In this document: positions 5,254 through 6,746 of the stretch, piece by piece
How positions within the stretch are numbered: position 1 is the first letter of the stretch
Layout: each line of letters starts with the position of its first letter
Origin: an uncultured Methylococcaceae bacterium
Lineage (GTDB): Bacteria; Pseudomonadota; Gammaproteobacteria; Methylococcales; Methylomonadaceae
DNA: 6,746 bases
Assembly (NCBI GenBank): GCA_903903365.1
Contig: CAIUYS010000622.1
Span: 1 to 6,746, forward strand
Direction of reading: 5' to 3'
Program-made: the position numbers and the translations under genes
The notes under the pieces: model-generated
Seen by the model: only the letters and a program-made list of their open reading frames with translations
What the model was told of the DNA's origin: nothing
The model's database searches: none

Positions 5254-6746
5254 TAGCTTTAGATAAATACATCAACGCCACACTGTTTGCAAAACCGGAT
5301 AGCCTGTTGCAATTTAAACATCTGATAAAACAAAAAAACATTGAATTAACACTAAAATTTGACCCACACCAATCAGTTTCAAGCCTGCTTAAAGAGAAAT
5401 CAGACTTCATTGATCTTATTTTAAATTGCTGTTGGCTGCATTTTCTCGGTCCCTACGCAGAGCAATTAAGCTTGTGCGCAGTCGGCGGCTTTGGCAGAAG
5501 AGAGTTATTTCCTCATTCAGATATCGACATTATTGTTCTGTTGGATTCTGACGACACTGAACCTTATGAGGAAGCACTGGCAAGCCTGTTTACGTTCCTC
5601 TGGGATATTGGCTTAAAACCCGGACATAGCGTCCGCACTGTCAACGAATGCGTTGCAGCGGCACTTGAAGATCAGACGATCATGACCAGTCTGATGGAAA
5701 TGAGCCTGATTGCCGGTAATACCGCTCTTTATGACGCGCTTAAACTACGCATCACGCCTGATGAAATTTGGCCGTCGGATCAATTTTTTGTCGCCAAAAT
5801 GGAAGAGCAGCGCCTCCGTTATGCCAAATTCCACGACACCGCTTATAACCTTGAACCCAATATCAAAGAAGGCCCCGGTGGCTTGCGGGACATGCAGGTC
5901 ATTGCTTGGGTATTTAAGCGTCATTACAACTCGTCAACACTCAAGGAGCTAATTAAATACGGCTTTTTACCTGAGTCCGAATATGCAGAACTTATTTCCG
6001 CGCGCGATGTACTGTGGCGAATTCGTTATGCGCTGCATCTGTTAACTGACCGTGCAGAAGATCGGCTTGTTTTTGATTATCAACGTGAACTTGCTCAACA
6101 ATTTGGCTTCAGCACCGAGCATCAGCTGTATAATGAGGATGTTGAACAGTTTATGCAGTTTTATTTTAAAACAGTGCAAGGACTTGAACGACTCAATGAA
6201 ATGTTGCTGCAATTATTTAATGAACGCTTTGTAATTGGCGAGATCACTTGCAAGATAACGCCCATTAACGATAAATTTATTGCCATCAATGGTTATCTGC
6301 AAGCGGTAAACGAATCGATATTTGAGCAACATCCATTGGCTTTACTGGAAGTTTTTTTGCTGCTGCAATTAAACCCGTCACTCCTAGGTATTAGGGCTAC
6401 GACTATTCGTTTAATCCGCAAAAACCTGCATTTGATAGATGCTGAGTTTCGGGAGAATAAAGCAGCCAACCACTTGTTTATAGAAATCTTTAGCAATCCT
6501 CGTGGACTGACTCATGAGTTAAGGCGCATGAATCGATACGGCGTATTAGCAGCTTATTTACCCAGCTTTGCCAACATCGTTGCCCGGATGCAATATGACT
6601 TGTTTCACATTTATACGGTAGATGAGCATACTTTATTTGTTATTCGTAACTTACGCCGATTTGCACTGGAAGAACACATTGATGAATTCCCTCTCTGCAA
6701 TTCCGTTTTCCTGTTAATTGCAAAACCGGAAATTTTATATATTGCC
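5250..6746 (+). CDS. glnD: PII uridylyltransferase/uridylyl-removing enzyme, N-terminal 499 codons
   Basis: Bifunctional nitrogen sensor: uridylylates PII (GlnB/GlnK) when glutamine is low and removes UMP when it is high. The gene is open at the right edge; E. coli GlnD is about 890 residues. I read the frame codon by codon from 5250 to 6746 without a stop. Seen: the nucleotidyltransferase motif GGFGRRELFPHSDIDI at 79-94 with metal-binding Asp91 and Asp93, LWDIGLKPGHSVRT at about 117-130, YNLEPNIKEGPGGLRDMQ at about 198-215, ARDVLWRIRYALHLL at about 251-265, and FHIYTVDEHT at about 452-461 leading into the HD domain. The HD catalytic residues and ACT domains lie past the edge. Start: GTG within the GTGA overlap with map, with GAGGA only 3 nt upstream; the next in-frame ATG is far beyond the catalytic motif. 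Confidence 0.96.
   Translation, partial: MIALDKYINATLFAKPDSLLQFKHLIKQKNIELTLKFDPHQSVSSLLKEKSDFIDLILNCCWLHFLGPYAEQLSLCAVGGFGRRELFPHSDIDIIVLLDSDDTEPYEEALASLFTFLWDIGLKPGHSVRTVNECVAAALEDQTIMTSLMEMSLIAGNTALYDALKLRITPDEIWPSDQFFVAKMEEQRLRYAKFHDTAYNLEPNIKEGPGGLRDMQVIAWVFKRHYNSSTLKELIKYGFLPESEYAELISARDVLWRIRYALHLLTDRAEDRLVFDYQRELAQQFGFSTEHQLYNEDVEQFMQFYFKTVQGLERLNEMLLQLFNERFVIGEITCKITPINDKFIAINGYLQAVNESIFEQHPLALLEVFLLLQLNPSLLGIRATTIRLIRKNLHLIDAEFRENKAANHLFIEIFSNPRGLTHELRRMNRYGVLAAYLPSFANIVARMQYDLFHIYTVDEHTLFVIRNLRRFALEEHIDEFPLCNSVFLLIAKPEILYIA

Noticed and set aside
5250..6746. Apparent gene-free stretch after map, possibly a broken glnD
   Set aside because: Direct translation from the GTG gives 499 uninterrupted codons with GlnD motifs; the gene simply runs past the window edge, with no frameshift.
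1..6746. Mobile element, CRISPR array, tRNA, defence cassette or other new system
   Set aside because: The window is filled by eight recognised housekeeping genes with short spacers; no transposase, repeat array, tRNA fold or unassigned gene is visible.

Overview
This window is a conserved housekeeping locus from a gammaproteobacterium of moderate to low GC (about 43% by eye). The gene set and order, glnD-map divergent from rpsB-tsf-pyrH-frr-uppS-cdsA, are typical of that class, and every protein aligns well by eye with its E. coli counterpart. dxr is absent between frr and uppS, which matches the Pseudomonas-type arrangement rather than the enterobacterial one. A methanotroph-like (Methylococcales) gammaproteobacterium is possible, but that is only an impression and cannot be settled from this sequence.

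Minus strand, 4218 down to 1: rpsB (ribosomal protein S2), tsf (EF-Ts), pyrH (UMP kinase), frr (ribosome recycling factor), uppS (undecaprenyl diphosphate synthase) and the first 94 codons of cdsA (phosphatidate cytidylyltransferase). The order runs from ribosome assembly, elongation and recycling, through UMP phosphorylation, to the lipid carrier and phospholipid precursor steps of envelope synthesis. From pyrH onward the genes are packed (4-bp overlap, then gaps of 14 and 25 bp). The two upstream junctions are longer spacers with RNA hairpins: rpsB-tsf (112 bp) has one plain hairpin and one intrinsic-terminator-like hairpin; tsf-pyrH (101 bp) has two hairpins whose arms can pair in competing ways.

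The 270-bp divergent region 4219-4488 separates rpsB from map. It holds a good sigma70-type promoter for rpsB (17-bp spacer, extended -10), a roughly 145-nt structured rpsB leader where S2 autoregulation would act, a second upstream TATAAT, and a palindrome that may be shared with a weaker promoter for map.

Plus strand, 4489 to the right edge: map (type I methionine aminopeptidase), overlapped by 4 bp by glnD (PII uridylyltransferase/uridylyl-removing enzyme), which is open to the edge with 499 codons visible.

I found no mobile element, CRISPR array, tRNA, rRNA, broken gene or unrecognised gene. No novel system is visible. The parts most worth a second look are the RNA structures in the spacers, above all the tsf-pyrH one.
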